Positions 36,028-45,334 are shown, counted from the stretch's first letter. The stretch is DNA of 48,346 nt from Clostridia bacterium (GCA_017452475.1 JAFTMJ010000007.1:1-48346), one strand, 5' to 3'. A program made the numbers and translations. Notes: generated by a model not told the origin, from the sequence alone.

Positions 36028-36056
36028 ATTATAACATAATAATTTAACTTTGTACA
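36028..36056 (-). promoter_or_regulatory. promoter of the rlmB operon
   Basis: Minus-strand -35 TGTACA (36051-36056, 4/6), 17-bp spacer and consensus -10 TATAAT (36028-36033). Confidence 0.65.
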
Positions 36057-36074
36057 GTATTTTTTCAAAAATGC

Positions 36075-36108
36075 AAAAAAAGAGCTTCCACAATAAAGTG
36101 AAAGCCCT
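36075..36108 (-). terminator. terminator after the zinc-ribbon gene
   Basis: An 11-bp stem with two G-U pairs (36098-36108 with 36081-36091) and loop of six, followed on the minus strand by a run of T. Confidence 0.82.
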
Positions 36109-36138
36109 TTGAAACCAAAAATTAATATAAATATTGAA

Positions 36139-36411
36139 TTACTGATTTTTCTCTGCGAAGCACTCGCTACAATAAACAGGTCTGTCATTGCTTGGCTGGA
36201 AAGGAACCTTTGCTTCCTTACCGCACTGTGCACAAACAGTTGTAAAGAACTCTCTTGGAGCTTTTGCTGCGTTCTTCTTTGCATCTCTGCAAGCCTTGCA
36301 TCTCTGAGGCTCGTTCTGGAAGCCCTTTTCTGCGTAGAACTCCTGCTCACCTGCTGTGAAAACAAATTCAGCTCCGCAATCCTTACATGTTAGTGTTTTG
36401 TCCTGATACAT
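36139..36411 (-). CDS. small zinc-ribbon protein
   Basis: 90 residues with two ribbons: CKDCGAEF with CKACRDAKK in the N-terminal half and CAQCGKEAKVPF with CSECFAEK in the C-terminal half, four CxxC pairs in all. This matches the small probable-zinc-ribbon proteins common in anaerobes; no function is established. It sits between the SigH-like gene and rlmB, and GGAGAGAG precedes the ATG. It probably derives from the sigma-gene transcript or from a promoter in the 52-base gap, and it has its own terminator. Confidence 0.88.
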   Translation of the reverse strand: MYQDKTLTCKDCGAEFVFTAGEQEFYAEKGFQNEPQRCKACRDAKKNAAKAPREFFTTVCAQCGKEAKVPFQPSNDRPVYCSECFAEKNQ

Positions 36412-36463
36412 TTTACTCTCTCCTCTAGGTATGATTTATACAAGGCTTTTGCCTTTGTAACCG

Positions 36464-37039
36464 CTAATCAACTGTCTTTTTGAGCTTCGACCTAATCCTG
36501 TAAATTGCATTGTTCACAGACCTTACGCTCCTGCCCGTTAACAAGGAAATCTCTTTTGCACGCCTACCCTCTAAGTAAAGAGAAAAAATCCTTTTCTCAT
36601 ACCCGGAAAATGAACTTTCTGCAACCGATAATAGCTTTTCACTAAGCTCCCTTTGAACAACAGTATCCTGTGGGGACCAGCTATTTTCTGCCCCAACATT
36701 ACTTTCACCCTTTTTGCGCTTAAGTGACCCCTGCTTACGAACACAGGACACAAGCTTATTCCTTATGCAAACCTTGGCAAATGCGCCAAAGGTAACACGT
36801 TGCGTTTCCACATCATACCGCATAACCGCTTTATAAAACGCTACCTTAGATTCCTGCAAAAAATCATCAAAGGAGCTATACTCTGTGCTACACATTTCGA
36901 AGTACTTACGGGACATACTGTCCATAAGGTTTTTATATTGCTCACAAAGCAGGTTAAAAGCGGTATCATCCCCAGCCCTTGCCTGTAAAATAAGCCCAAT
37001 ATTATCCATACGCCTCATCCCGATTACTTCAAATTGCAT
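36464..37039 (-). CDS. sigma-70 family RNA polymerase sigma factor, SigH-like
   Basis: 191 residues with region 2 (FNLLCEQYKNLMDSMSRKYF, DFLQESKVAFYKAVMRYD, TFGAFAKVCIRNKLVSCVRK) and region 4 (SGYEKRIFSLYLEGRRAKEI, then LTGRSVRSVNNAIYRIRSKL). It resembles SigH/Spo0H, and the place beside rlmB is also that of sigH in Bacillus and many Clostridia, so entry into sporulation is a reasonable role. It is shorter than SigH of Bacillus (218). The start is unsure: ATGs at 37039, 37018 and 37009 are in frame and none has an ideal ribosome site. Confidence 0.85.
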   Translation of the reverse strand: MQFEVIGMRRMDNIGLILQARAGDDTAFNLLCEQYKNLMDSMSRKYFEMCSTEYSSFDDFLQESKVAFYKAVMRYDVETQRVTFGAFAKVCIRNKLVSCVRKQGSLKRKKGESNVGAENSWSPQDTVVQRELSEKLLSVAESSFSGYEKRIFSLYLEGRRAKEISLLTGRSVRSVNNAIYRIRSKLKKTVD

Positions 37040-37078
37040 AAATGGGTAAAAGACCTCATATTTCTATGAAGTAATCTT

Positions 37079-37107
37079 AGTTTATCAAAAAAAGTTGTTT
37101 TTGTCAA
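37079..37107 (-). promoter_or_regulatory. sigma-A promoter of the SigH-like gene
   Basis: Minus-strand -35 TTGACA (37102-37107), 17-bp spacer, -10 TAAACT (37079-37084), about 40 bases before the first ATG. Confidence 0.75.
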
Positions 37108-37193
37108 GTACTTTTTTACATTTTCGTGAAAAATATCAAATTTTAGTGCATTTTTTTGTGCAATATGACAAAATATGGTTAAATTCGATACGA

Positions 37194-37745
37194 TTATTCA
37201 AAAATGTAATTCCTATCTCCCGAGAGCAAGGCTAACATACCGCGGAAAACAATTTCCGGCTTTCTTGGGAAATTGTATAAAATTTTGTCCGCCTCCTTTT
37301 CACTGTCAACATCCAAGGTAACATCAAGAATTTTCCTGCCCTGCTCTATTATTTCACAGTGAACGCTGTACTTACCGTTTCCTATTGGTGTTTTTGTACA
37401 ATCCGTCTTTGCGCCCCGCTTAACAAAGGAAAGGTTCCTTATGGCGCTCCTGTAGCTAACCTCTTTTATCCAGGTTGGAATTTGGTCATTTAGCTGAATT
37501 GCAATTTCCTCACCTGTTGCGGACACTATGTATGCAGGGTTGCCCGCTTGGTCAACCTCGCCTGAATCAATAATATGCTTTGCATCAACAAGCTCAGTAA
37601 AGCAATCCCCACAGTCAAAATAGCTAACCAAATTTTCTTGGTATAGAATTGAGCTTACATCATTAAGCGAAAGGGGATAACCTATCCTTTCCATAAGATA
37701 AAGTATGAAAATCTTTATCTCGTTTTTATCCTTCATCGTTTCCAT
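37194..37745 (-). CDS. DUF4364 family protein
   Basis: 183 residues. The N-terminal KNEIKIFILYLMERIGYPLSLNDV and SYFDCGDCFTELVDAKHI, followed by TGEEIAIQLNDQIPTWIK, are characteristic of DUF4364, whose N-terminal half has a winged-helix look. Probably a DNA-binding regulator; targets unknown. Common in Clostridia. Divergent from the spoIIP-like gene. Confidence 0.85.
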   Translation of the reverse strand: METMKDKNEIKIFILYLMERIGYPLSLNDVSSILYQENLVSYFDCGDCFTELVDAKHIIDSGEVDQAGNPAYIVSATGEEIAIQLNDQIPTWIKEVSYRSAIRNLSFVKRGAKTDCTKTPIGNGKYSVHCEIIEQGRKILDVTLDVDSEKEADKILYNFPRKPEIVFRGMLALLSGDRNYIFE

Positions 37746-37777
37746 TTTTCTCTCCCGACAATTTTCTTGCTTAATTT

Positions 37778-37806
37778 ATGATATCACACTTTCAAAAAAT
37801 TATCAA
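37778..37806 (-). promoter_or_regulatory. promoter of the DUF4364 gene
   Basis: Minus-strand -35 TTGATA (37801-37806), 17-bp spacer and -10 TATCAT (37778-37783). Confidence 0.6.
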
Positions 37807-37843
37807 TATGATTTTACTTTTCCGAAAAAATTCGAATGATGAT

Positions 37844-37871
37844 AATATTTTCCTTCCGCAAAGCATAGAAT
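37844..37871 (+). promoter_or_regulatory. sigma-E-like sporulation promoter of the spoIIP-like gene
   Basis: -35 AATATT (37844-37849) and -10 CATAGAAT (37864-37871) with a 14-base gap. The mother-cell sigma-E pattern is roughly ATATT, 13-14 bases, CATACAnT, so this is a close match. The native spoIIP gene of Bacillus is sigma-E dependent. Confidence 0.65.
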
Positions 37872-37895
37872 TAAATAAAAACAAGGAGTACTTAT

Positions 37896-38915
37896 ATGGA
37901 GGAAAACAAGCTGGTGCCAATGGGACCTACAGAAATAGTATTAAAGGAGCTGCCAAGAGAGGTTACGGTTGAAAAAAGCAAAAGAAAAATAAGGAAAAGG
38001 CGCAGAAGAGTATGGATTTTGCCCTTACTTTTGCTTATTGCCTTGACGGCGGTTTTGATAATTAGATACAACGAGAATATACAAGGCTATATCCAAAGTG
38101 TATTTAATGATGAAGAAAATGAAGCAATCAGTGACAAAAACAATACGCAAAGAGTGCCAAGTGACGACAAGACAGTTGACACAAATGACGCTTTTATCCA
38201 CACATCCCCCGCTAAAATGGAATTTATAAACGAAAGCAACAGACAAATTGACCTAAGCACATTAAGCTATGATTTGCCAAAAGCAACAAATATATATGAT
38301 AGCTATTCTAAGGAATCGCCTGTTGTTTTAATTGTTTCCTTTTCACCAAAGGAGTGCTATACTACATCAAGCAACTATAATGAAAGCACGGATTTCTACT
38401 CAGGCACAAAAAATGTAGGAGAAATTGGCAAGGCATTGTGCGAGGAATTGAATAAAAATGGCATAAATACATTGCATTTTATCGACACAGGGTACAACGG
38501 TTCCCTTGTTTACAGCAAGGAAATGTATGTTAATGCAATCAATGATATTTTAAAGAGCAACCCAAGCATATCTTACATAATTGATGTTTCAAGAGGTGTA
38601 GATCTCGATTCAAATATGAATATGCACAAGGAAGCTGTAGATGTGGCGGGCGAGTATGTGCCAACTGTTGGCTTAATCTACGGCGGTGAAAACGAAATGT
38701 TAGAAAAAAGCGTATTTTTTGGAAATAGCCTTGCAAGCACACTCAACAAAAGCTACACCCTTGTTAGCAAGCAAACCGTTAGTAAATACGGTCTTTTCCA
38801 GAGCTTTGGCATACCATCTATAAGAGCTGATATCGGTTCTTTTTCCTGCACATACGAGGAGGCTTTAACCTCCGCTATGCTTTTTGCCCAAGGGCTAACC
38901 GAATTATTAAAGTAA
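37896..38915 (+). CDS. SpoIIP-family protein with lost zinc ligands (probable pseudoenzyme)
   Basis: 339 residues: basic N-terminus (KSKRKIRKRRRRVW), one membrane helix at ~38-57, a linker to 140, then a SpoIIP-type domain. In active SpoIIP the domain contains HTHTxE, a YNGSYSRS block preceded by His, DIHRD and HPNW. Here these are SFSPKE (148-153), GYNGSLVYS (199-207), DVSRG (230-234) and EKSVFF, so each conserved His is gone while the fold-defining neighbours (Glu, Tyr, YNGS, Asp, Arg, SIRADIGSF-like end) remain. SpoIIP is normally the amidase/endopeptidase that with SpoIID and SpoIIM thins peptidoglycan during engulfment. This copy is probably structural or regulatory. AAGGAG precedes the ATG; the promoter is sigma-E like. 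Confidence 0.78.
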   Translation: MEENKLVPMGPTEIVLKELPREVTVEKSKRKIRKRRRRVWILPLLLLIALTAVLIIRYNENIQGYIQSVFNDEENEAISDKNNTQRVPSDDKTVDTNDAFIHTSPAKMEFINESNRQIDLSTLSYDLPKATNIYDSYSKESPVVLIVSFSPKECYTTSSNYNESTDFYSGTKNVGEIGKALCEELNKNGINTLHFIDTGYNGSLVYSKEMYVNAINDILKSNPSISYIIDVSRGVDLDSNMNMHKEAVDVAGEYVPTVGLIYGGENEMLEKSVFFGNSLASTLNKSYTLVSKQTVSKYGLFQSFGIPSIRADIGSFSCTYEEALTSAMLFAQGLTELLK

Positions 38916-38939
38916 AAAAGCCGACTCAGTCGGCTTTTT
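38915..38939. terminator. bidirectional terminator between spoIIP-like and mecA-like genes
   Basis: A 10-bp stem (38915-38924 with 38930-38939) with loop CTCAG and A/T runs forming the base; it overlaps the end of the mecA-like gene. Confidence 0.85.
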
Positions 38940-39507
38940 AGCATCCCCTTAAATTACTTATGGCATCCTTTTTACAAATGCACTTATAATGCTCCTTAAC
39001 ATAGGCGCATTGACTTTGTCTAAGCCCTTGGGAGTATTCCGTCAAAAAGGCGTATTTCAGGTCTTTTATCGACACGTCATCGAGAATTATGTAAAAATTT
39101 CTGCTACTCTCATCATAGTAAAGCGAGCTTTGCGCTTTATATTTTATCTCGTTTAGCCTATATGCCACCGACAATAAATCATCAAGGCTTTCAAGCATAA
39201 AAACGGAGCTTATGGGTCTTTGCTTTTTCACCGTCTCTTGGGGAATTTTTTCCTTATACATTTCCGCCCCTACCTCCACCTTGCTAACAAATATTTCACA
39301 GCCCCCATTCTTACCAAAGAATATTTCGGCAGAAATTTTTTCTCCGTTAATCTTAAATAGGCTCTCTCTTTTTGCATCCACCAAAACCTTAACGAAGCTA
39401 TTTCTTGTTTCCTTGCTGCTTAAATCTTGGTTTAAGCCGTAACCGTTTGCTTCATTTCTGTTTAAGCTGATTTTCATGGCATCACTACCAATTTTTATAA
39501 TTTCCAT
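38938..39507 (-). CDS. MecA-like ClpC adaptor protein
   Basis: 189 residues. N-terminal domain MEIIKIGSDAMKISLNRNEA with KINGEKISAEIFFGKNGGCEIFVSK, a short linker, and a C-terminal part with FMLESLDDLLSVAYRLNEI followed by SLYYDESSRNFYIILDD, the two-domain plan of MecA. In Bacillus MecA binds substrates and ClpC, sending regulators such as ComK for degradation. Similarity here is visible but not strong, so the match could be to a divergent relative. AGGAG seven bases upstream selects ATG 39507; the longer frame to 39528 places that SD inside the gene. Confidence 0.7.
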   Translation of the reverse strand: MEIIKIGSDAMKISLNRNEANGYGLNQDLSSKETRNSFVKVLVDAKRESLFKINGEKISAEIFFGKNGGCEIFVSKVEVGAEMYKEKIPQETVKKQRPISSVFMLESLDDLLSVAYRLNEIKYKAQSSLYYDESSRNFYIILDDVSIKDLKYAFLTEYSQGLRQSQCAYVKEHYKCICKKDAISNLRGC

Positions 39508-39682
39508 AATCATTCTCCTTTTTACCATTATATCGGCTTTATGCTAATTTGTGCAAGGTGTAATAAATGTAAGCAAAAGCTAAAAATGGAACGGATGATG
39601 TTTTTTGTGATATTATTGGCAATCTTGCATTTTTTGGATTTTCAAAAAATATATTTTACTAAGAAACTTTTAGGAGATGCAT

Positions 39683-40960
39683 ATGAAAAAGACCTTATTG
39701 TTTACAGTAATTTTAGCTTTTGCTCTTAGCTTAACCGCTTTTGCCAGTCAAAAGCTCTCCCCTGCTATTGATGTTATAGCCAATGACTTCTCTATGGTGA
39801 AATCCTCGATTGCTTACAACAGTGAAATTGTTTTTGATGTTAGTGACTTTGACAACGCAGTAGGCGCTAATGTTAATTCAATAACCGTTACCTCCTTGCC
39901 TAACAAAGGCGTCGGTAGGCTTATGCTTGACAACTTATATGTAGTTGAAAAGCAGGTTATTGACCGAGAGGACTTCTCTATGCTTAAGTTTGTGCAAACA
40001 ACGGAAAGCGATGCAAAAGCTGTTTTCAAATTTAAGCCAAATGACAGTAGCTATGAAATTGAATGCACCTTAAAATCGCTTGAAAGTGTAAATTTATCCC
40101 CTGTGGCAACAAACGGTGAAAGTGTTTCTGCCTGGACTAATATGAACATTTCCTGCTTTGGCACGCTAAACGGCTATGACCCCGAGGGCGGCGCTTTAAG
40201 ATTTGAGGTTGTTTCCTATCCGGAAAAGGGGCTATTGATTGTATCAAACACTTCAACAGGTGACTTTGTGTATACACCTTATGAAGATATGAGTGGAACG
40301 GACACCTTTTCGTACAGAGTTAGAGACGAACACGGCAGCTATTCCGAAATATGTACGGTTAAAATGAAGGTTGAAAAGCCAAGTACCACCTTGGTTTTTA
40401 ACGATTTAGACAATGAAAGATGCTTAAATGCGGCAATTGTAATGCACGAAAACAGCTTAATGGGAATTATACAGAACAAGGACGGAAGCCTATCATTTAG
40501 ACCAAACGAGAAGGTTACAAGGGAGGAATTTATTGTCCTTGTTATGAAGGCAATGGGTGCTAAGGAGGCGCCTGCCCTTGATAAGACCCGCTTCGCAGAT
40601 GATAAGGATATTTCAAAGGAATATAAGGGATATATTGAAAGCGCATATTCCTTAGGCATCATCAGCGGCTTAAGCAAGGGTGACGGAGTTTACATTTTAC
40701 CGAAGGAAAGCATAACTACTGCAGAGGCGGCAATGATAATCAACAAAATTATCGGTGCCAAAATTGATGCAAGCATAACGGTTTTTGCAGACAGCGACCA
40801 AATTCCAAGTGAGGCAAGAAATGCCATAACTGCTCTTACAGAGCTTGGAATTTTAACAAAAGTAAACGGCAAAATCAACCCAAACACACCCCTTACAAGG
40901 GCACAAACCGCACAAATCCTTATGTCCTTGCTCGAATACAGAGGAAAGCTTAACAAATAA
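39683..40960 (+). CDS. S-layer-homology surface protein with Ig/cadherin-like domain
   Basis: 425 residues. Signal peptide MKKTLLFTVILAFALSLTAFA, cleaved after about residue 20. Residues ~130-235 resemble a bacterial Ig/cadherin-like repeat (SPVATNGESVSAWTNMNI, GYDPEGGALRFEVVSYPEKG, DTFSYRVRDEHGSYSE). From ~240 to the end there are about three SLH modules (FRPNEKVTREEFIVLVMKAM, LPKESITTAEAAMIINKI, NPNTPLTRAQTAQILMSLL), which attach proteins to the pyruvylated cell-wall polymer. Function of the outer part is unknown. AGGAG six bases before 39683 sets the start over ATG 39677. Terminator directly downstream. Confidence 0.85.
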   Translation: MKKTLLFTVILAFALSLTAFASQKLSPAIDVIANDFSMVKSSIAYNSEIVFDVSDFDNAVGANVNSITVTSLPNKGVGRLMLDNLYVVEKQVIDREDFSMLKFVQTTESDAKAVFKFKPNDSSYEIECTLKSLESVNLSPVATNGESVSAWTNMNISCFGTLNGYDPEGGALRFEVVSYPEKGLLIVSNTSTGDFVYTPYEDMSGTDTFSYRVRDEHGSYSEICTVKMKVEKPSTTLVFNDLDNERCLNAAIVMHENSLMGIIQNKDGSLSFRPNEKVTREEFIVLVMKAMGAKEAPALDKTRFADDKDISKEYKGYIESAYSLGIISGLSKGDGVYILPKESITTAEAAMIINKIIGAKIDASITVFADSDQIPSEARNAITALTELGILTKVNGKINPNTPLTRAQTAQILMSLLEYRGKLNK

Positions 40961-40964
40961 CATA

Positions 40965-41000
40965 AAAAAACAGATTTTCGGAGTCGAAAATCTGTTTTTT
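40965..41000. terminator. bidirectional terminator between SLH and rqcH genes
   Basis: A 16-bp perfect stem (40965-40980 with 40985-41000) with loop GAGT; A-run left, T-run right. Confidence 0.9.
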
Positions 41001-41001
41001 C

Positions 41002-42747
41002 TTATTTAATTTGCATTTCCTTAATCTTCTTTTCATCGGGGGTAACATATGCGGTCCAATTCACATGGTAAATAACATATCCCGGCTTTGAGCCGGCAGG
41101 CTTTTTGACGTGCTTTGCGTTGGTGTAGTCAACGGCAATATTGTTGCCCTCCGCCTTGGAGTAATATGCGGCAATTTGCGCAGCCTCGGTAAAATCTACC
41201 TCGCTTGGCTCCTCCTTGCATTGCATAACCACATGAGAGCCCGGCATATTTTTAACATGGAACCACCAGTCGGTTTTCTCCGCAATTTTCGTTGTAATAT
41301 AGTCATTTTGCGTATTGTTTTTGCCGCAAAGCACCGTATATCCGCCGCTTGTTTTAAACCTTAAGGGCTTTGGGGATTGTGACTTGGAAATATTGTACCC
41401 CTTCATCCTGGAGGCGTAGCCACTATGGTATAATTCATCCCTAATTTGCACCAAATCACTCTCTCCGTCCGCTTTGGTAAGGGAGTCAAACACCGTTGCA
41501 ATATATTCAAGCTCCTTTTTACCAAGCTCCATTTGCTTTTGAAGCTCTTCCTTTGCTTTTTTGAGCTTTGTGTACTTTTTGTAATATCTTTGGGCATTTT
41601 GTGACGGTGAAAGGCGGCTATCAAGCTCGATTTCCACTTCGGGACAGCTTTCATCGTAGTAATTAACAAGCCTCACCCTTTCCTGCCCGCGCTTAATTGC
41701 ATATAAATTCGATGTAAGCAAATCCGCAATCATGCGTATTTCCTCTGCCTTATCGCATTGGCTTAGCTCCTCTGCTTGGAGTGAAAGCTTTTTAACTATC
41801 CTTGCCTCCGCATTTGTAAGAAGCCTAAAAATGTCACTTGATTTTTGTCGTATCCTCTCGTTTTTACCCTTCTTTGTAAAGAAGGCATCCACAAGCTCAC
41901 CAAAGCTGCCTTGCTCCGCGCAGGTGTAGCTTTTACCGTAAAAGTCAAGGGGAGTGTATGAAAACTCCACCGGCTCGCCCGCATCGTTTGACACAAGGTA
42001 CGGCTTTGCCTTATTTTGCCTTACACTTTCGACAATTTCAAAAAAAGTGGCGACAAGTGTCTGTTTTTCACATTCCTCAAGCAAGCCGTCTATGCTTCCC
42101 GACGCACGGTACGCCACCTGCCTTGCGGTGGACATGGCAATTCCTGCAAAGGTTCCGCTTATAAATTTGTCAATTCGCATACTCTTTGGTGCGTTTCCAA
42201 ATGCATTATCAATTTGTTGGGCTGTAACAGTTGATGTATCAAGCTTGTCCTGCTTCGGCGGAAGCTCATAGGTCATACCAACCAATAGCTGCCTTTGCAT
42301 GCTTACCGAAAAGTCAACCGCCTTTAAAAGTGCCAAAATCCTTTTGTTAGCATCTGTTAAAATAATGTTGCTGTATTTGCCCATTATTTCACAAATTAAA
42401 TATTTTTTCGATTTAAAGCCCATCTCATCATAGGCATCAAACTCAAGCTCACACACACGCTCAAAGCCAAGGGTCCTTGCCCCTGTCATTTTAGAGCCGT
42501 TTAAGTGCTTCCTTAAAAGCATACAAAGCATTGGCGCCTTTTGTGGGTTTTCCGCTTGAGTTGCGGTTATATTTATTCGTGGGCAGTTTGCCCCTGCGTT
42601 AATTAAAATTTTAAAGTTCTTTTCCTTAGAGTGCATAAGTAGCACAAGCTCATCGTTTGCAGGCTGGTAAATTTTTTCCACTCTGCACTCCCTGTGTGAC
42701 CCTATTTCATTAACCACACAGTTAAGCATTGCCGCGTCAAAAGCCAT
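41002..42747 (-). CDS. rqcH: NFACT family protein RqcH (Rqc2 homologue)
   Basis: 581 residues. NFACT-N (MAFDAAMLNCVVNEIGSH, then VEKIYQP, LLRKHLNGSKM), a helix-hairpin-helix and long coiled-coil middle (about 280-440, rich in Lys, Glu and Gln), and a C-terminal NFACT-R domain with GGYTVLCGKNNTQND and WWFHVKNMPGSHVVMQ. RqcH adds alanine tails to peptides stuck on 50S subunits, marking them for degradation; older annotations call the family fibronectin-binding protein. Standalone gene with consensus-like promoter. GGAGAAC lies six bases before the ATG. Confidence 0.93.
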   Translation of the reverse strand: MAFDAAMLNCVVNEIGSHRECRVEKIYQPANDELVLLMHSKEKNFKILINAGANCPRINITATQAENPQKAPMLCMLLRKHLNGSKMTGARTLGFERVCELEFDAYDEMGFKSKKYLICEIMGKYSNIILTDANKRILALLKAVDFSVSMQRQLLVGMTYELPPKQDKLDTSTVTAQQIDNAFGNAPKSMRIDKFISGTFAGIAMSTARQVAYRASGSIDGLLEECEKQTLVATFFEIVESVRQNKAKPYLVSNDAGEPVEFSYTPLDFYGKSYTCAEQGSFGELVDAFFTKKGKNERIRQKSSDIFRLLTNAEARIVKKLSLQAEELSQCDKAEEIRMIADLLTSNLYAIKRGQERVRLVNYYDESCPEVEIELDSRLSPSQNAQRYYKKYTKLKKAKEELQKQMELGKKELEYIATVFDSLTKADGESDLVQIRDELYHSGYASRMKGYNISKSQSPKPLRFKTSGGYTVLCGKNNTQNDYITTKIAEKTDWWFHVKNMPGSHVVMQCKEEPSEVDFTEAAQIAAYYSKAEGNNIAVDYTNAKHVKKPAGSKPGYVIYHVNWTAYVTPDEKKIKEMQIK

Positions 42748-42780
42748 AAAAGTTCTCCTAACTGTTTACTGTTCCCTCTA

Positions 42781-42809
42781 ATTTTACTACATTTTCTGCC
42801 GTATGTCAA
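42781..42809 (-). promoter_or_regulatory. sigma-A promoter of rqcH
   Basis: Minus-strand -35 TTGACA (42804-42809), 17-bp spacer, -10 TAAAAT (42781-42786). Confidence 0.8.
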
Positions 42810-42859
42810 ACAAAATTAATATTTATTTTCAATTACATATAGAAATTTCGTTAATTATA

Positions 42860-42868
42860 TGTTATAAT
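42860..42868 (+). promoter_or_regulatory. extended -10 promoter of lon
   Basis: TGTTATAAT gives a consensus -10 (42863-42868) with the upstream TGn element; the -35 is poor. I see no HrcA (CIRCE) or CtsR box nearby. Confidence 0.5.
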
Positions 42869-42919
42869 ATATTCTAAATAATTATATCTTACGCATTCGA
42901 TCACAAGAAAGGAACATTT

Positions 42920-45334
42920 ATGGCAAAATACACTGAAATGTCTGAAGGCTTTACCCTCCCTATGCTGCCGCTTGTGGGCGCGGTTTTTGCCTTTCCAAAT
43001 ATATCAATTACAATAGACATATCCGACCCAAAATTAAAGAATGCGGTTGAAGCCGCTGAAAAAACCGACACATATGTTTATCTTGTTACACAGAGTAATC
43101 CGTTTTTAGAAAAGCTTCAAATTGAAAGCCTGTATCCTGTTGGCACCATTGCCAAGGTTAAGCAGGTTACCAAAAGAGGGCCAAAGACAACGCTTGCATC
43201 CTTCGAAAGCATTTGCCGCGCCGAGCATACCAGCATACATTATGCTGGCAGCTTTTATATGTGCAATGTAACCGCAAAAAGGCTTGACATCAGCGATTAT
43301 GATGAGGATATGGAGCAAGCAATGCTAAGGGTTCTTCGTGAGAAAACCAAGGTGGCGGTTTCTATGTTCGCCTCTCCATCAAAGGACCTAATGGCACAGT
43401 TCCAGGCGGTTGACGACATTGACTTTTTGTCCGACTTATGCGGCGCTTTAATTCTTACCCGCCCAGAGGACAAGTATGCTCTTTTAGAGGAATACGATAA
43501 ATTTAAGCGCGCCCAGCTTGCCATTGACCTAATGGACAAGGAAATCAAGATTATTAAGCTTGAGGGCAACATAAAAAGAAAAACCAACGCAAAAATTGAT
43601 GAAAGCCAAAAGGAATATTACCTGCGTGAGCAGCTAAAGATTATTCAAAACGAGCTTGGCAACGACTCGCAGAGCGAAAGCGAGGAGCTTTACGAGCAGA
43701 TTATGGCTAAGCGCTTCCCAAAAAGAGTTGAGGAAAAGCTGCTAAAGGAGCTTTCAAAGTTTAACAAGGCGCCCTTTGGCTCACCTGAGTCTGCGGTTTT
43801 GCGTACTTACCTTGAAACCTGCTTGGAAATCCCATTTGAGAAGTTTTCAAATGATGAAACAAGCGTTGCAAATGCCCGCAAGGTGCTTGAAAAGGATCAC
43901 TATGGGCTTGAAAAAGTGAAGGAGCGCATACTTGAATTCATTGCGGTTAAGGAAATTAACCCGGATGTTAAGAACCAAATCATTTGTCTTGTCGGCCCTC
44001 CGGGTGTAGGTAAAACCTCCCTTTGCTCCTCTATTGCAAAGGCACTTAAGAGGAAGTATGTCCGTGTTTCCTTAGGCGGAATCCGTGACGAGGCTGAAAT
44101 CAGAGGACACAGGAAAACCTATGTTGGTGCAATGCCCGGCAGAATTATTAATGCCCTTTGCGAGTGCAAAACCGCAAACCCGCTTATGGTGCTTGATGAA
44201 ATAGACAAGATGACCTCAGACTCAAGGGGCGACCCTGCCTCTGCCATGCTTGAGGTGCTTGACAGCGAGCAAAACAAGTCCTTCCGCGACCACTTTGTGG
44301 AGATGGAAATCGACCTTTCCCGCTGTATGTTTATTGCAACCGCCAACACCCTTGAGGGCATTCCTGCTCCACTTATCGACCGTATGGAAATTATTGAGCT
44401 TTCCTCTTACACTAAGACGGAAAAGTTCCATATTGCAAAGAACCATCTGCTCGGCAAGCAGCTAAAGCTCCACGGCTTGAACAAGAGGATGTTAAAGCTT
44501 AGTGACGATGCTATTTATAAAATCATCGACTCCTACACCGCCGAGGCAGGCGTGCGCGGACTTGAAAGAATTATTGCCTCCCTTTGCAGAAAAAGCGCAA
44601 AGGAAATAATTGAAAACAAGGCTAAGACCGTAGCAATAAATGCTGACAACCTAAATAAGTACTTAGGCACTGAAAAGTATGAAAGCGAAAAAATCGATGA
44701 GGACAACCAAATCGGTGTAGTTAACGGTATGGCATACACTTCAATCGGCGGCGACCTGTTAAAGGTTGAGGCCTCAGTTATGAAGGGCAACGGCAAGCTC
44801 CAGCTAACAGGAAAGCTGGGCGAGGTAATGAAGGAATCCTGTGAGATTGCCATTAGCTTTATCCGCGAAAATGCTGAAAGGCTTGGAATTGACCCTGACT
44901 TTTACGCAAGCTCCGACATACATATCCATGTGCCCGAGGGGGCTGTGCCTAAGGACGGTCCGAGCGCAGGTGTAACTATCACCACCGCACTTGTAAGCGT
45001 TCTTGCAAACAGACCTGTAAGACGTGATATTGCAATGACAGGTGAGATTACCCTCCGTGGCAAGGTGTTGCCAATTGGCGGCTTGAAGGAAAAGACCCTT
45101 GCCGCTTACACGGGTGGTGTTACCAACATTATTATTCCCAAAAAGAATGAAAAGGACCTTGAGGATATTGATGCTACAGTCAAGGAGGGTGTTAACTTTA
45201 TCCCCTGCTCTACTGTTTTTGATGTTTTGGATGTCGCCTTCGCTGAGGAGGAGGTTATTGCCATTATTCGCAACAATGTCCCAAAATTAGTTAGAAATGA
45301 AAGTAAATGTAAACAATGTAAGCCTAAAAATTAG
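42920..45334 (+). CDS. lon: ATP-dependent protease La (Lon)
   Basis: 804 residues. N-terminal substrate domain ([17 protein letters not shown]), coiled segment around 190-250 ([17 protein letters not shown]), AAA+ module with [18 protein letters not shown] near 357 and DEIDKM, and the C-terminal Ser-Lys protease with [17 protein letters not shown] (catalytic Ser near 684) and [11 protein letters not shown] (Lys near 725). The first ~20 residues are longer than the usual hydrophobic start. Degrades misfolded and regulatory proteins. First gene of the run to scpB and beyond; engB begins inside its last 38 bases. GAAAGGAAC precedes the ATG. Confidence 0.95.
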   Translation: MAKYTEMSEGFTLPMLPLVGAVFAFPNISITIDISDPKLKNAVEAAEKTDTYVYLVTQSNPFLEKLQIESLYPVGTIAKVKQVTKRGPKTTLASFESICRAEHTSIHYAGSFYMCNVTAKRLDISDYDEDMEQAMLRVLREKTKVAVSMFASPSKDLMAQFQAVDDIDFLSDLCGALILTRPEDKYALLEEYDKFKRAQLAIDLMDKEIKIIKLEGNIKRKTNAKIDESQKEYYLREQLKIIQNELGNDSQSESEELYEQIMAKRFPKRVEEKLLKELSKFNKAPFGSPESAVLRTYLETCLEIPFEKFSNDETSVANARKVLEKDHYGLEKVKERILEFIAVKEINPDVKNQIICLVGPPGVGKTSLCSSIAKALKRKYVRVSLGGIRDEAEIRGHRKTYVGAMPGRIINALCECKTANPLMVLDEIDKMTSDSRGDPASAMLEVLDSEQNKSFRDHFVEMEIDLSRCMFIATANTLEGIPAPLIDRMEIIELSSYTKTEKFHIAKNHLLGKQLKLHGLNKRMLKLSDDAIYKIIDSYTAEAGVRGLERIIASLCRKSAKEIIENKAKTVAINADNLNKYLGTEKYESEKIDEDNQIGVVNGMAYTSIGGDLLKVEASVMKGNGKLQLTGKLGEVMKESCEIAISFIRENAERLGIDPDFYASSDIHIHVPEGAVPKDGPSAGVTITTALVSVLANRPVRRDIAMTGEITLRGKVLPIGGLKEKTLAAYTGGVTNIIIPKKNEKDLEDIDATVKEGVNFIPCSTVFDVLDVAFAEEEVIAIIRNNVPKLVRNESKCKQCKPKN

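Noticed and set aside
42771-42919. CIRCE or CtsR operator in front of lon
   Set aside because: No matching inverted or direct repeat was visible; only an extended -10 promoter.
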